Assembly (NCBI GenBank): GCA_030612345.1
Contig: JAUWOB010000072.1
Location: 1 to 5,487 of the forward strand
Origin: Dehalococcoidia bacterium
GTDB lineage: Bacteria; Chloroflexota; Dehalococcoidia; GIF9; AB-539-J10
Length of the DNA stretch: 5,487 bases
Direction: 5' to 3'
The notes under the pieces were generated by a model, which searched no databases, was not told the origin of the DNA, and saw only the letters and a list, made by a program, of their open reading frames with translations. Numbering within the stretch: position 1 is the stretch's first letter; each line of letters opens with the position of its first letter. The translations under genes were made by a program, and so were the position numbers. Of the stretch, positions 1 to 4,606 are shown one piece after another.

Positions 1-65
1 AGTTGGTTCTCCACGCTTTGCTCAGTCGTGGACACTCTCATGTAGATGACAACTTTTTTTGTCAT
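1..65 (-). CDS. Serine recombinase, 5' fragment (overlap copy)
   Basis: The minus strand from 65 reads MTKKVVIYMRVS and on through residue 21, then runs off the window edge. It is identical to the start of the full gene at 5411. It is not a second gene or a pseudogene but the same gene seen twice because the circle was opened inside it. Confidence 0.9.
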   Translation of the reverse strand, partial: MTKKVVIYMRVSTTEQSVENQ

Positions 66-86
66 AAATTTTGTCGATCCTATCTT
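59..86 (+). promoter_or_regulatory. Weak plus-strand promoter in recombinase start
   Basis: TTGTCA (59-64), 16 bp and TATCTT (81-86) form a plausible plus-strand promoter that overlaps the recombinase start codon and points into the structured 105-330 region. It is also seen at 5405-5432. Box matches are five and four of six. No product is evident. Confidence 0.25.
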
Positions 87-104
87 TACACCTAAAGAGG
101 ACAA

Positions 105-122
105 GGGAGGGCTTACCCCCCC
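105..122 (-). terminator. G-rich hairpin, possible terminator
   Basis: On the minus strand a run of seven G (122-116), loop TAAG (115-112) and CCCTCCC (111-105) form a 7-bp stem with one G.U pair. A pyrimidine-rich tail, TTGTCCTCTTT, follows. On the plus strand the stem has an A-C mismatch. It lies just upstream of the recombinase promoter region, so it could end a transcript arriving from the operon side. The T tract is interrupted, so this is a weak call. The same hairpin occurs at 5451-5468. Confidence 0.4.
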
Positions 123-198
123 CACAGCAGGGACTGTTCAGAATCCCTTGCAGAGACTGTATCCTTTCCCTTTGCAACCCCTGGTTGCACATCTCTGG

Positions 199-225
199 CC
201 CGAATAGCTGGAAACCCATTCCAGC
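199..225. repeat. Dispersed repeat copy 1 with hairpin
   Basis: CCCGAATAGCTGGA (199-212) recurs at 4430-4443, and TGGAAACCCATTCCAG (209-224) recurs with one change at 4460-4475. It contains the hairpin GCTGGAA-ACCCA-TTCCAGC (207-225). The partner hairpin has C-G instead of G-C at the base of the stem, a compensated change that suggests the fold matters. No TTGACA promoter precedes this copy on the plus strand. Confidence 0.75.
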
Positions 226-249
226 GCTCTTAGACTTTCCGGTTCTCCC

Positions 250-286
250 GGACACTACCAGGGGAGGACCTCCTGATATAGTGCCC
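250..286 (-). other. Long imperfect hairpin (minus-strand fold)
   Basis: Read on the minus strand, GGGCACTA (286-279) pairs with TAGTGTCC (257-250) over 8 bp including one G.U. Inside it CAGG (275-272) pairs with CCTG (262-259). On the plus strand the G.U becomes A-C, so the fold fits a minus-strand RNA better. The adjoining TCCGG-GAGAA-CCGGA hairpin (252-238, minus) overlaps the outer arm by three bases, so the two stems compete at their ends. Confidence 0.5.
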
Positions 287-560
287 GGGCATTGCCTGGT
301 ACCCACGAGTTTATAGACTTCAGTTGCAGCTAGGTCTGTTACGACCGGCCGTCTGGCCTTTCGGACCTACTCACCGGCCGCCTATTCAGTTGTTGTATCG
401 ATAACCCCTTTACGGCGAGTCTAAGAACCTCGCCAGGGCAGTAGAAAACACTCTCCACAGCGTCAAGAAAGGCCCTTGAAAGGGAAAGCCGTATCAAGAG
501 CCAGGCCAACCCGTTTCGACCCCTTCTTTCACAGCTGCTGCTTGGTCCAGGACCGGCATA

Positions 561-589
561 TTGACATATCCCTGCCCGGGTGCTAACAT
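561..589 (+). promoter_or_regulatory. Sigma70-type promoter P1 (extended -10)
   Basis: A perfect -35 TTGACA (561-566) is followed by a 17-bp spacer and a -10 TAACAT (584-589). TGC directly before the -10 makes it an extended -10. The predicted start is near 596. The spacer matches that of the promoter at 4390-4418 at 12 of 17 positions, including the GGGTGC end, so the two are likely related copies. Confidence 0.7.
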
Positions 590-595
590 GGGATT

Positions 596-671
596 GGTCA
601 TTCGACTGGTTCGACCAGCACCCATGGCCGGCTTTCAGAGCTGAGGGGACTTGATGGCGAGTTCCCTCTTT
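596..671 (+). ncRNA. Candidate small RNA 1 (about 75 nt)
   Basis: The stretch between promoter P1 and the terminator-like stem at 643-668 has no start codon with a ribosome site. It contains a small hairpin, CTGGT-TCG-ACCAG (606-618), before the terminal stem. Its position makes it antisense to the proposed minus-strand RNA covering 105-807. The promoter-hairpin-terminator layout matches the unit at 4390-4517, although the bodies differ in sequence apart from a shared GGACTTG at the terminal stem. The RNA itself is inferred. Confidence 0.5.
643..671 (+). terminator. Terminator-like hairpin of small RNA 1
   Basis: GAGGGGACT (643-651) pairs with AGTTCCCTC (660-668): 9 bp including one G.U, with an 8-nt loop, followed by TTTCCATTTCTC. 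The G.U becomes an A-C mismatch on the minus strand, so the fold favours plus-strand transcription. The U tract is short, so termination may be partial. Confidence 0.5.
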
Positions 672-807
672 CCATTTCTCGACGAATAATCTTCCCATTT
701 TCTCTAGGAGGCGGCCCCAACTCCGAAAAGGTACCGCCCCCTGCTCCTATAACCCGGCAGCCCCGTTAGCCTCTCAGCTCCAACAGTTGCCGGTAAAAGC
801 CTTATAC

Positions 808-1860
808 TCATATCCCAACGTGAAAGGCCGATGTCGACCGGGAGACATGACGATCATTGCTTCCCAGGATAGCCATGCCGTTGCCCAAGTAGGCCATGGC
901 ATGGATAGAGTTAGCGGCTATTGCGCCCAAGTCGGCCCAGGTGGCTCCATAGTCGATCGAGCGGTAGACGTGATCGAGATTATCCCCCATGACAACAACA
1001 CCGTTGCCCAGGTAGGCTATGCAATAGATCTCGCCAGCGGCGATTATCCCCAAATCGGCCCAGGTAAGGCCGTAGTCATCAGAGCGGTAGACGTGATAAT
1101 CTATGTCCCCCATGACAACGATACCATTGCCCAGGTAGGCCATACATTGAATATCCCTGACGGCGATTAGCCCCAAATCTACCCAGGTAAGGCCATAGTC
1201 TGTGGACCGGTAGACGTGATAGTTACCCGCACCTATGAGAGCAACACCGGCTCCCAGGTAGGATATGGCATAGACACCACTGCCGGCGGCGATATCGCCT
1301 AAGCCAGCCCAGGTAAGGCCATAGTCGATCGAGCGAAAGACATCGCCATTCCAATCTCCCAGAAGAACAATGCCGTTGCCAAAGTAACTTATACTGTGGA
1401 TAGGGCTGGTGGCTATTACGCCCAGATCGGCCCAGGTGGCGCCATCGTCTGTGGAGCGCCAGACATGGTTGTCTGCAACCCCCATGACAACAATGCCATC
1501 GCCCAGGTAGGCCATGCAATAGATAGGGCCAGCGGCTATCACGCCCAGGTCGGCCCAGGTAAGGCCATAATTGACCGAGCGGTGGACATGGTTGGCCATA
1601 TCCCCCAGGATAGCTATGCCATTGCCAAGATAAGCCATGGCAAAGATCTGCGCGGAACCCACTACTCCTAAGTCAGCCCAATTAAGGCCGTAGTCACAGG
1701 AATAGATATCCTTCAGTTGTGTAACCTGATACTTCTGAGCAGCGTCAGTAAGACTAACTGGAGGGCCAAGGTTCTCAATTCTCCTGGCAGCCCAGTTTTT
1801 ATGATCGTCTATGACGAGATTCGACAGCACTGGTACCTGCGTTCCAAATGATTTTGCCAT
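808..1860 (-). CDS. Tail-fibre-like Asp-box beta-propeller protein (350 aa)
   Basis: The start at 1860 has a strong AAGGAG six bases upstream; the frame stays open further up, but that part lies inside the preceding gene. Residues 18-43 (IDDHKNWAARRIENLGPPVSLTDAAQK) contain the W-x-x-x-x-I-x-NLG-P-x5-DAA-K pattern common near the N-terminus of phage tail-fibre proteins, where it joins the fibre to the virion. From residue 54 come seven Asp boxes (S-x-D-x-G-x-T-W type) starting at 54, 95, 136, 177, 219, 260 and 301, almost all 41 residues apart. Asp is replaced by Asn at 97, Thr by Asn at residue 60, and an eighth degenerate unit ends the protein at 342. Such repeats build beta-propellers, as in sialidases and YCF48-like proteins. 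No sialidase catalytic residues are evident, so I infer a binding role, perhaps host or surface recognition. It is the last gene of the operon and lacks a signal peptide. Confidence 0.85.
   Translation of the reverse strand: MAKSFGTQVPVLSNLVIDDHKNWAARRIENLGPPVSLTDAAQKYQVTQLKDIYSCDYGLNWADLGVVGSAQIFAMAYLGNGIAILGDMANHVHRSVNYGLTWADLGVIAAGPIYCMAYLGDGIVVMGVADNHVWRSTDDGATWADLGVIATSPIHSISYFGNGIVLLGDWNGDVFRSIDYGLTWAGLGDIAAGSGVYAISYLGAGVALIGAGNYHVYRSTDYGLTWVDLGLIAVRDIQCMAYLGNGIVVMGDIDYHVYRSDDYGLTWADLGIIAAGEIYCIAYLGNGVVVMGDNLDHVYRSIDYGATWADLGAIAANSIHAMAYLGNGMAILGSNDRHVSRSTSAFHVGI
834..1701 (-). repeat. Coding tandem repeats, about 123-bp unit
   Basis: Seven full units and one partial unit encode the Asp-box blades. 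Units are 123 bp, except one of 126 bp between residues 177 and 219. Short blocks such as GCCCAGGTAGGC and AAGGCC recur in phase on the plus strand. This also creates open frames on the opposite strand (787-1170, 1396-1671) that are mirror images of the repeats and not genes. Confidence 0.9.
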
Positions 1861-1866
1861 AATATA

Positions 1867-1872
1867 CTCCTT
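1867..1872 (-). promoter_or_regulatory. Shine-Dalgarno site of the propeller gene
   Basis: AAGGAG on the minus strand ends six bases before the ATG at 1860 and overlaps the TAA stop (1873-1871) of the preceding gene. This fixes the start at MAKSFG and suggests reinitiation by ribosomes finishing the upstream gene. Confidence 0.85.
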
Positions 1873-2425
1873 ACGCCTTAAACTCGGCCTTCTCGACAGT
1901 AAACACCACGAGCGCGCCGGCAACAGTGGCGCTAACGTATATCTCGTCAGCGTTTTGCACCTGGTAGCCTATTCCCTCGTTGGGCATGAGCGGCCAGGAT
2001 GAGTTAATATTGCTCGCATCGCTCAGGGAGCTGGCCACGCGGACCAGGGAGAGGACGGGATTAGTAGGATAAGACTTGATGATCAGGCTCATGCCCTCCG
2101 GCACCGCCAGGTCACTGCCCTGGTAGGCCCGGTTAGCGATCGCGCAGTTTACAGTGAAGGTTCTGACGCCGCGCGCATTGGCAGGGAAGCCTTGCACGTT
2201 TATAGCGAGCTTGGCTAACCCGTCAATAACCCGGACCAGGTTGTTAGCGATGGAATCAGCAGTAGCGGCAATAGCAACCATGAGCTGCACGAACTCGTCG
2301 GGTAGCGTAAAGTCTCCCGGCCGGGGAGTTGCCCCTACTTTCCTGGAGTTAATCAAAGCTACAGCGGCGGCAATTGCCGCTGCTGTGCTTACTCCAGCGG
2401 CCATTTTGGACCTGTTTTCAGACAT
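1871..2425 (-). CDS. Putative surface or virion protein (184 aa)
   Basis: The ATG at 2425 follows AAGGGGG by seven bases, and the gene starts 15 bp after the previous stop, a tandem TAATAA. An Ala-rich hydrophobic stretch at residues 9-25 could be a membrane-spanning or packing helix; it is not followed by a clear signal-peptidase site. Residues 38-75 look helical. From about residue 80 the sequence alternates like beta strands (RTFTVNCAI, MSLIIKSYP, YQVQNADEIYVSATVAG, LVVFTVE), with motifs PTNP, WPLMPNEGIGYQV and IYVSATVAG. I recall similar beta-sandwich modules in uncharacterised phage structural proteins, but this is an impression and no family is assigned. Its place directly before the fibre-like gene supports a structural role. 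It could instead be a plasmid-encoded surface protein. Confidence 0.75.
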   Translation of the reverse strand: MSENRSKMAAGVSTAAAIAAAVALINSRKVGATPRPGDFTLPDEFVQLMVAIAATADSIANNLVRVIDGLAKLAINVQGFPANARGVRTFTVNCAIANRAYQGSDLAVPEGMSLIIKSYPTNPVLSLVRVASSLSDASNINSSWPLMPNEGIGYQVQNADEIYVSATVAGALVVFTVEKAEFKA

Positions 2426-2440
2426 ATTATTTCCCCCTTA

Positions 2441-3688
2441 TTAAGCACCATCGCCAAAGCCGCCCGGTAATCGGCTCCGGTTAAAGCCCTCGATGGCCTT
2501 TTGCTCTGGAGTTAGCGGCTCGTCAGTCTCCAGTGGAGTGTCAGGCGACATCAGGACCATGGCCGTCTTACAGATTGGACAAATACATTCCGAGCCTAGT
2601 GCCTTGCCTTCAATGTTCAAGAGCTGGCCACAGTTCTCACAAGCAACGGACTTTGCCGGCTCCGGGACCTGAACCTTCTCTATCGGCCGCCGCTTTCGCT
2701 CCTCGGCCGGGGCCGGCTCCGTGGCAACCCACGATGCCGTGCAAGGCTCGCCGTCGACTTTGCCTTGACAGTGAATAACGCCGCCTACTGGCTGGTCCAC
2801 TGGCACCTCGTTCAAGGTGCCGCAACGTTCACACTCGATCCCGAGCCTTCGCGGTTCCCGGATCCCTGGACCGGCGCCGGCAATGCCGGCAGCCCGGCCA
2901 GGAGAAGGACCATTGGCACCGAACAGGCCCTCCAAGTGCGGAGCAAGCAGTTCTACAAGGTGCTCGAGGCCGTCGGCCATTGCCTTGCGGCCGTCGAATT
3001 CACTCTTCGTTCGCTCCTCAGTAGCTTTGAATTCCAGAACACTCTTGAGCAACTCCGGCGTCAAACTCGCGCCGGTAAAGTCAAGGCCGGCTATATTCAT
3101 GCTGCCGGCCTTGGGAGCTGAAGCCTGACTGAGCAGGTCCTTCAGATCGATCCCCAACTCTTTCAGGACTCCAAGGCCGCCAGTTCCCGAGTCGGAGCCG
3201 CCCAGGCCCCCCCGGAGAAGTTGCAAAATTGCCGGCAGATTCGGACTATTCAGAAGGGATAGCCAATCGATGCCGGATGATCTACTAGCAGCCTGGTCAG
3301 GCAAGGCAAAAGCACGTCGTTGCGCTTGCTGCCGCACTTCCGCATCGATCTCCCCCAAGCCGCTTTCCTGCATGACGTCGGACCGCGGAGCCGGCGCCGA
3401 AGGGAACTCCGCTTGTAGCTTCCGACGCTGCAACTGGAGCCGGAGCGACTCAACCTCGGCTTTCAACTCTTTGGATGATGTAGGAGCTGAAGGCGGAGGG
3501 CCTTCATCACCGGACCCGCCCGGGGATGCTACCGGTACTACAGGCAAAGGGCCTTCAGGAGCGCCAGAACCGTGGACCCAGTGCTTATGGCCATACAGGC
3601 CCTGGGCAGTTTTGAAACGCTTGCCACAGATCTCGCAGGGCAAGTCTGAGTCGGTACGTTCGTTGACGATCCGCTTCTTCGTTTTCAT
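2441..3688 (-). CDS. C2H2 finger and zinc-ribbon protein (415 aa)
   Basis: The start at 3688 overlaps the preceding stop as ATGA and has GGGAGG eight bases upstream. A classical C2H2 finger sits at residues 18-39 (C18, C21, H34, H39; spacing 2-12-4), followed by a Pro/Gly-rich linker (40-70) and a short coiled coil (about 73-95). The middle is a mostly helical region (about 140-280) with Gly-rich breaks. Two zinc ribbons follow: C286-x2-C289 with C307 and C316, and C350-x2-C353 with C370-x2-C373. The tail is acidic, then Gly-rich. The fingers imply nucleic-acid or protein binding. There is no HUH motif, Walker motif or polymerase motif, so it cannot be called a replication initiator from motifs, though it is the largest protein here and a Rep-like, regulatory or scaffold role remains possible. 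Function is unknown. Confidence 0.85.
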   Translation of the reverse strand: MKTKKRIVNERTDSDLPCEICGKRFKTAQGLYGHKHWVHGSGAPEGPLPVVPVASPGGSGDEGPPPSAPTSSKELKAEVESLRLQLQRRKLQAEFPSAPAPRSDVMQESGLGEIDAEVRQQAQRRAFALPDQAASRSSGIDWLSLLNSPNLPAILQLLRGGLGGSDSGTGGLGVLKELGIDLKDLLSQASAPKAGSMNIAGLDFTGASLTPELLKSVLEFKATEERTKSEFDGRKAMADGLEHLVELLAPHLEGLFGANGPSPGRAAGIAGAGPGIREPRRLGIECERCGTLNEVPVDQPVGGVIHCQGKVDGEPCTASWVATEPAPAEERKRRPIEKVQVPEPAKSVACENCGQLLNIEGKALGSECICPICKTAMVLMSPDTPLETDEPLTPEQKAIEGFNRSRLPGGFGDGA

Positions 3689-3831
3689 CTAGCTCGCCTC
3701 CCTAGTACGTCAGCTAGTTTCCGATAGAATTCCTCACGAGTAAAGCCAGCCGGCCCCTTCTCTAACCAATACTCGTGGTACATCTGCTCAGCGAGCTCGA
3801 GTTGCCGCTTCGTTAATTTGCGCTTAATCAT
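3685..3831 (-). CDS. Small basic protein (48 aa), translationally coupled
   Basis: The reading frame begins MIKRKLTKRQLELAEQMYHE and ends FYRKLADVLGRRAR. Its ATG (3831-3829) overlaps the stop of the 133-aa gene as TAATG, and its TGA (3687-3685) overlaps the start of the 415-aa gene as ATGA. An AAGGTGGGG stretch just before the ATG can serve as ribosome site. It fills the gap between the two zinc-finger genes exactly, which is strong evidence that it is real. It is basic, with a likely amphipathic helix (residues 5-22) and a second one (33-46) after the turn KGPAGFT, a layout compatible with a small DNA- or RNA-binding or helix-turn-helix-like fold. No family is recognised. Confidence 0.8.
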   Translation of the reverse strand: MIKRKLTKRQLELAEQMYHEYWLEKGPAGFTREEFYRKLADVLGRRAR

Positions 3832-4232
3832 TACCCCACCTTGCTCAGCTCCGGCCGGACCTTTCGGACCTTGGTTTGCTTGGCCCGGAGCTGATCCACT
3901 TCCTCACTCAGCCGGGCAACCTCCAGAGCCAGGCCCTCGACCTTCTCAACCTTCTCGTCGAGGGCCGCGAACCTTTCCCCAATGAGTCTGCCGGCCTTAT
4001 ACGCTTCGTAGAGCCAAGCGGATTCCTTGTCGCTCAGATCACGCAGCTTCTCATCCTCAGCAACGAGACAGTTGAAGCCGCGGAGAATGTCGGCCGTGGT
4101 AACGAACAGCGCTTGCCGCCTGGGCTTTCGCCCCGGGATCCCGTGAAGCCAACGGCGATGGCCACCCAGGCCAGAGGTAGATGCGAAGCTCTTACCGCAC
4201 TCCGGGCAGAGATACACCATGTTGATCGTCAT
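3831..4232 (-). CDS. C2H2 zinc-finger, coiled-coil protein (133 aa)
   Basis: This is the first gene of the operon. A C2H2 finger lies at residues 9-30 (C9, C12, H25, H30; spacing 2-12-4), with the signature GLGGHRRWLHG, closely matching GLYGHKHWVHG in the 415-aa protein. A basic stretch follows (GRKPRRQ, 34-40), then a helical middle and a coiled coil at about 88-119 with hydrophobic positions V95, V98, L101, V105, L108, V112 and L115, then a basic tail. The coiled coil suggests a dimer, possibly a DNA-binding regulator of this operon or of replication. The start at 4232 is preferred because it lies about where the promoter predicts transcription to begin; ATG at 4220 is the alternative. There is no good Shine-Dalgarno before either. 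The target is unknown. Confidence 0.87.
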   Translation of the reverse strand: MTINMVYLCPECGKSFASTSGLGGHRRWLHGIPGRKPRRQALFVTTADILRGFNCLVAEDEKLRDLSDKESAWLYEAYKAGRLIGERFAALDEKVEKVEGLALEVARLSEEVDQLRAKQTKVRKVRPELSKVG

Positions 4233-4238
4233 AAATAT

Positions 4239-4268
4239 ACTCTACAAGACTCTAGATTATCTTGTCAA
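4239..4268 (-). promoter_or_regulatory. Operon promoter, possibly leaderless
   Basis: On the minus strand TTGACA (4268-4263), an 18-bp spacer and TAGAGT (4244-4239) precede the first gene. The start of transcription would fall about seven bases further, at or next to the ATG at 4232, giving a leaderless message. An alternative reading uses GATAAT (4260-4255) as the -10, giving a leader of about 16 nt. Either way it faces away from the plus-strand promoter at 4390. Confidence 0.55.
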
Positions 4269-4309
4269 GTCCCGGCGATATCCACTACTGGGAAGAGCTG
4301 CTACGGACC

Positions 4310-4380
4310 AGTACTAATTTTTAATTAATTTCAGTTGCCCTGGACATAGGCTCAATTAATTCTGTTTTCAGTATGATAAA
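4310..4380. other. AT-rich intergenic segment with paired AATTAATT
   Basis: This is the most AT-rich stretch of the window. AATTAATT occurs at 4323-4330 and 4354-4361, 31 bp apart or close to three helical turns, each followed soon by TTCAG or TTTTCAG. It lies between the operon promoter and the divergent plus-strand promoter at 4390. Possible roles are an UP element, a regulator site or an unwinding region. No gene is seen. Confidence 0.45.
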
Positions 4381-4389
4381 AAGGGCCGC

Positions 4390-4418
4390 TTGACATTTTC
4401 TGGCCAGGGTGCTACCAT
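4390..4418 (+). promoter_or_regulatory. Sigma70-type promoter P2 (extended -10)
   Basis: A perfect -35 TTGACA (4390-4395), a 17-bp spacer ending GGGTGC and a -10 TACCAT (4413-4418), with TG one base before the -10. The start is expected near 4425, at the first hairpin of the downstream RNA. It has the same design as promoter P1 at 561-589. Confidence 0.7.
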
Positions 4419-4429
4419 GAATAAGCTAT

Positions 4430-4475
4430 CCCGAATAGCTGGACACCCGGATCAGGACCTGGAAGCCCATTCCAG
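4430..4475. repeat. Dispersed repeat copy 2, with 20-nt insertion
   Basis: It matches the copy at 199-224 but carries about 20 extra nt (around 4444-4463) between the two shared blocks. The extra piece is bordered by CTGGA on both sides, as expected for a slippage duplication or a deletion in the other copy. Here the block forms the first two hairpins of small RNA 2. Confidence 0.7.
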
Positions 4476-4485
4476 GCCCGCCGAC

Positions 4486-4515
4486 GAGGACTTGTTCTGG
4501 TAGGCAAGTCCTTTT
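4486..4515 (+). terminator. Rho-independent terminator of small RNA 2
   Basis: GAGGACTTG (4486-4494) pairs with CAAGTCCTT (4505-4513) with one G.U at the base and a 10-nt loop. The T tract at 4512-4515 is followed by CGTTT. On the minus strand no T run follows the stem, so it acts on plus-strand transcription if at all. Confidence 0.6.
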
Positions 4516-4576
4516 CGTTTATGCGTGGCCATGCTCTCAATTACTTCTTGAGAAATAATCTGCCGGCATGGAAATA

Positions 4577-4599
4577 GGGTCCACAGCTTTTGTGAACCC
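4577..4599 (-). other. 9-bp hairpin next to the iterons
   Basis: On the minus strand GGGTTCACA (4599-4591) pairs with TGTGGACCC (4585-4577) around the loop AAAGC: 9 bp with one G.U. On the plus strand that pair is a C-A mismatch. It lies eight bases from the iteron array. It could be a transcription stop for minus-strand RNA or a structural part of an origin. Confidence 0.5.
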
Positions 4600-4606
4600 A
4601 ACCCCC

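Larger units (their letters stand above)
1..141. repeat. Terminal direct repeat, left copy
   Basis: Bases 1-141 are identical to 5347-5487. A perfect repeat at both ends of a contig is the usual mark of a circular molecule assembled as a line, with an overlap set by the assembler word length. A true long terminal repeat or a tandem array would look the same. The repeat cuts through the recombinase gene, so it has no natural boundary, which favours a circular assembly of unit length 5346 bp. Confidence 0.93.
105..807 (-). ncRNA. Candidate large structured RNA, minus strand
   Basis: This is a gene-free stretch of about 700 nt between the end of the operon and the recombinase promoter region. 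Several inverted repeats are fully paired only when read on the minus strand, because a G.U pair becomes A-C on the plus strand: 707-714 with 734-741 (8 bp), 250-257 with 279-286 (8 bp, enclosing CAGG/CCTG), and 105-111 with 116-122 (7 bp). Others are strand-neutral: 331-336/364-369, 414-419/429-434, 238-242/248-252, 207-213/219-225 and 173-179/183-189. A possible closing helix joins 739-745 with 126-132. The 5' end is unclear: transcription may read through from the operon, or start at a weak TATAAG at 806-801. Large phage-associated RNAs such as GOLLD or ROOL are one comparison, but I cannot assign it to a known class. Confidence 0.4.
4424..4517 (+). ncRNA. Candidate small RNA 2, three stem-loops (about 93 nt)
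   Basis: Three consecutive hairpins follow promoter P2: AGCTAT-CCCGA-ATAGCT (4424-4440), CCTGGAA-GCCCA-TTCCAGG (4458-4476), and a 9-bp terminal stem (4486-4494 with 4505-4513) followed by a T-rich tail. The promoter, the regular hairpins and the terminator at sensible spacing make this the best-supported RNA of the window. It shares a 14-nt block and a 16-nt block (one mismatch) with 199-224. If the 105-807 region is transcribed on the minus strand, RNA 2 could pair with it in trans through its C-rich loops. Three stem-loops of this size recall antisense RNAs such as RNA I of ColE1; that is an analogy only, and I see no sequence likeness. Confidence 0.6.

Noticed and set aside
22..306. 94-aa open frame, minus strand, GTG start
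   Set aside because: It runs through several hairpins and overlaps the recombinase start in another frame. The repeat it shares with 4430-4475 is read there in a different frame, so protein-level conservation is not indicated.
600..625. GGTTCGA-containing hairpin resembling a tRNA T arm
   Set aside because: The loop has only three bases, and no acceptor stem, D arm or anticodon arm can be built around it.
339..698. 119-aa open frame, minus strand, beginning MGRLFVEKWK
   Set aside because: It has no clear ribosome site, is rich in Ser, Arg, Cys and Trp as in shadow translations, and lies across many inverted repeats. An RNA explains the region better, but a gene is not excluded without homologues.
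787..1671. Plus-strand open frames opposite the propeller gene
   Set aside because: They are antisense images of the 123-bp coding repeats and carry no start signals.
2441..3688. Rolling-circle Rep (HUH) motif in the HKHWVH stretch
   Set aside because: These histidines fit the C2H2 finger with C18 and C21. There is no HUH-type context or downstream catalytic tyrosine motif.
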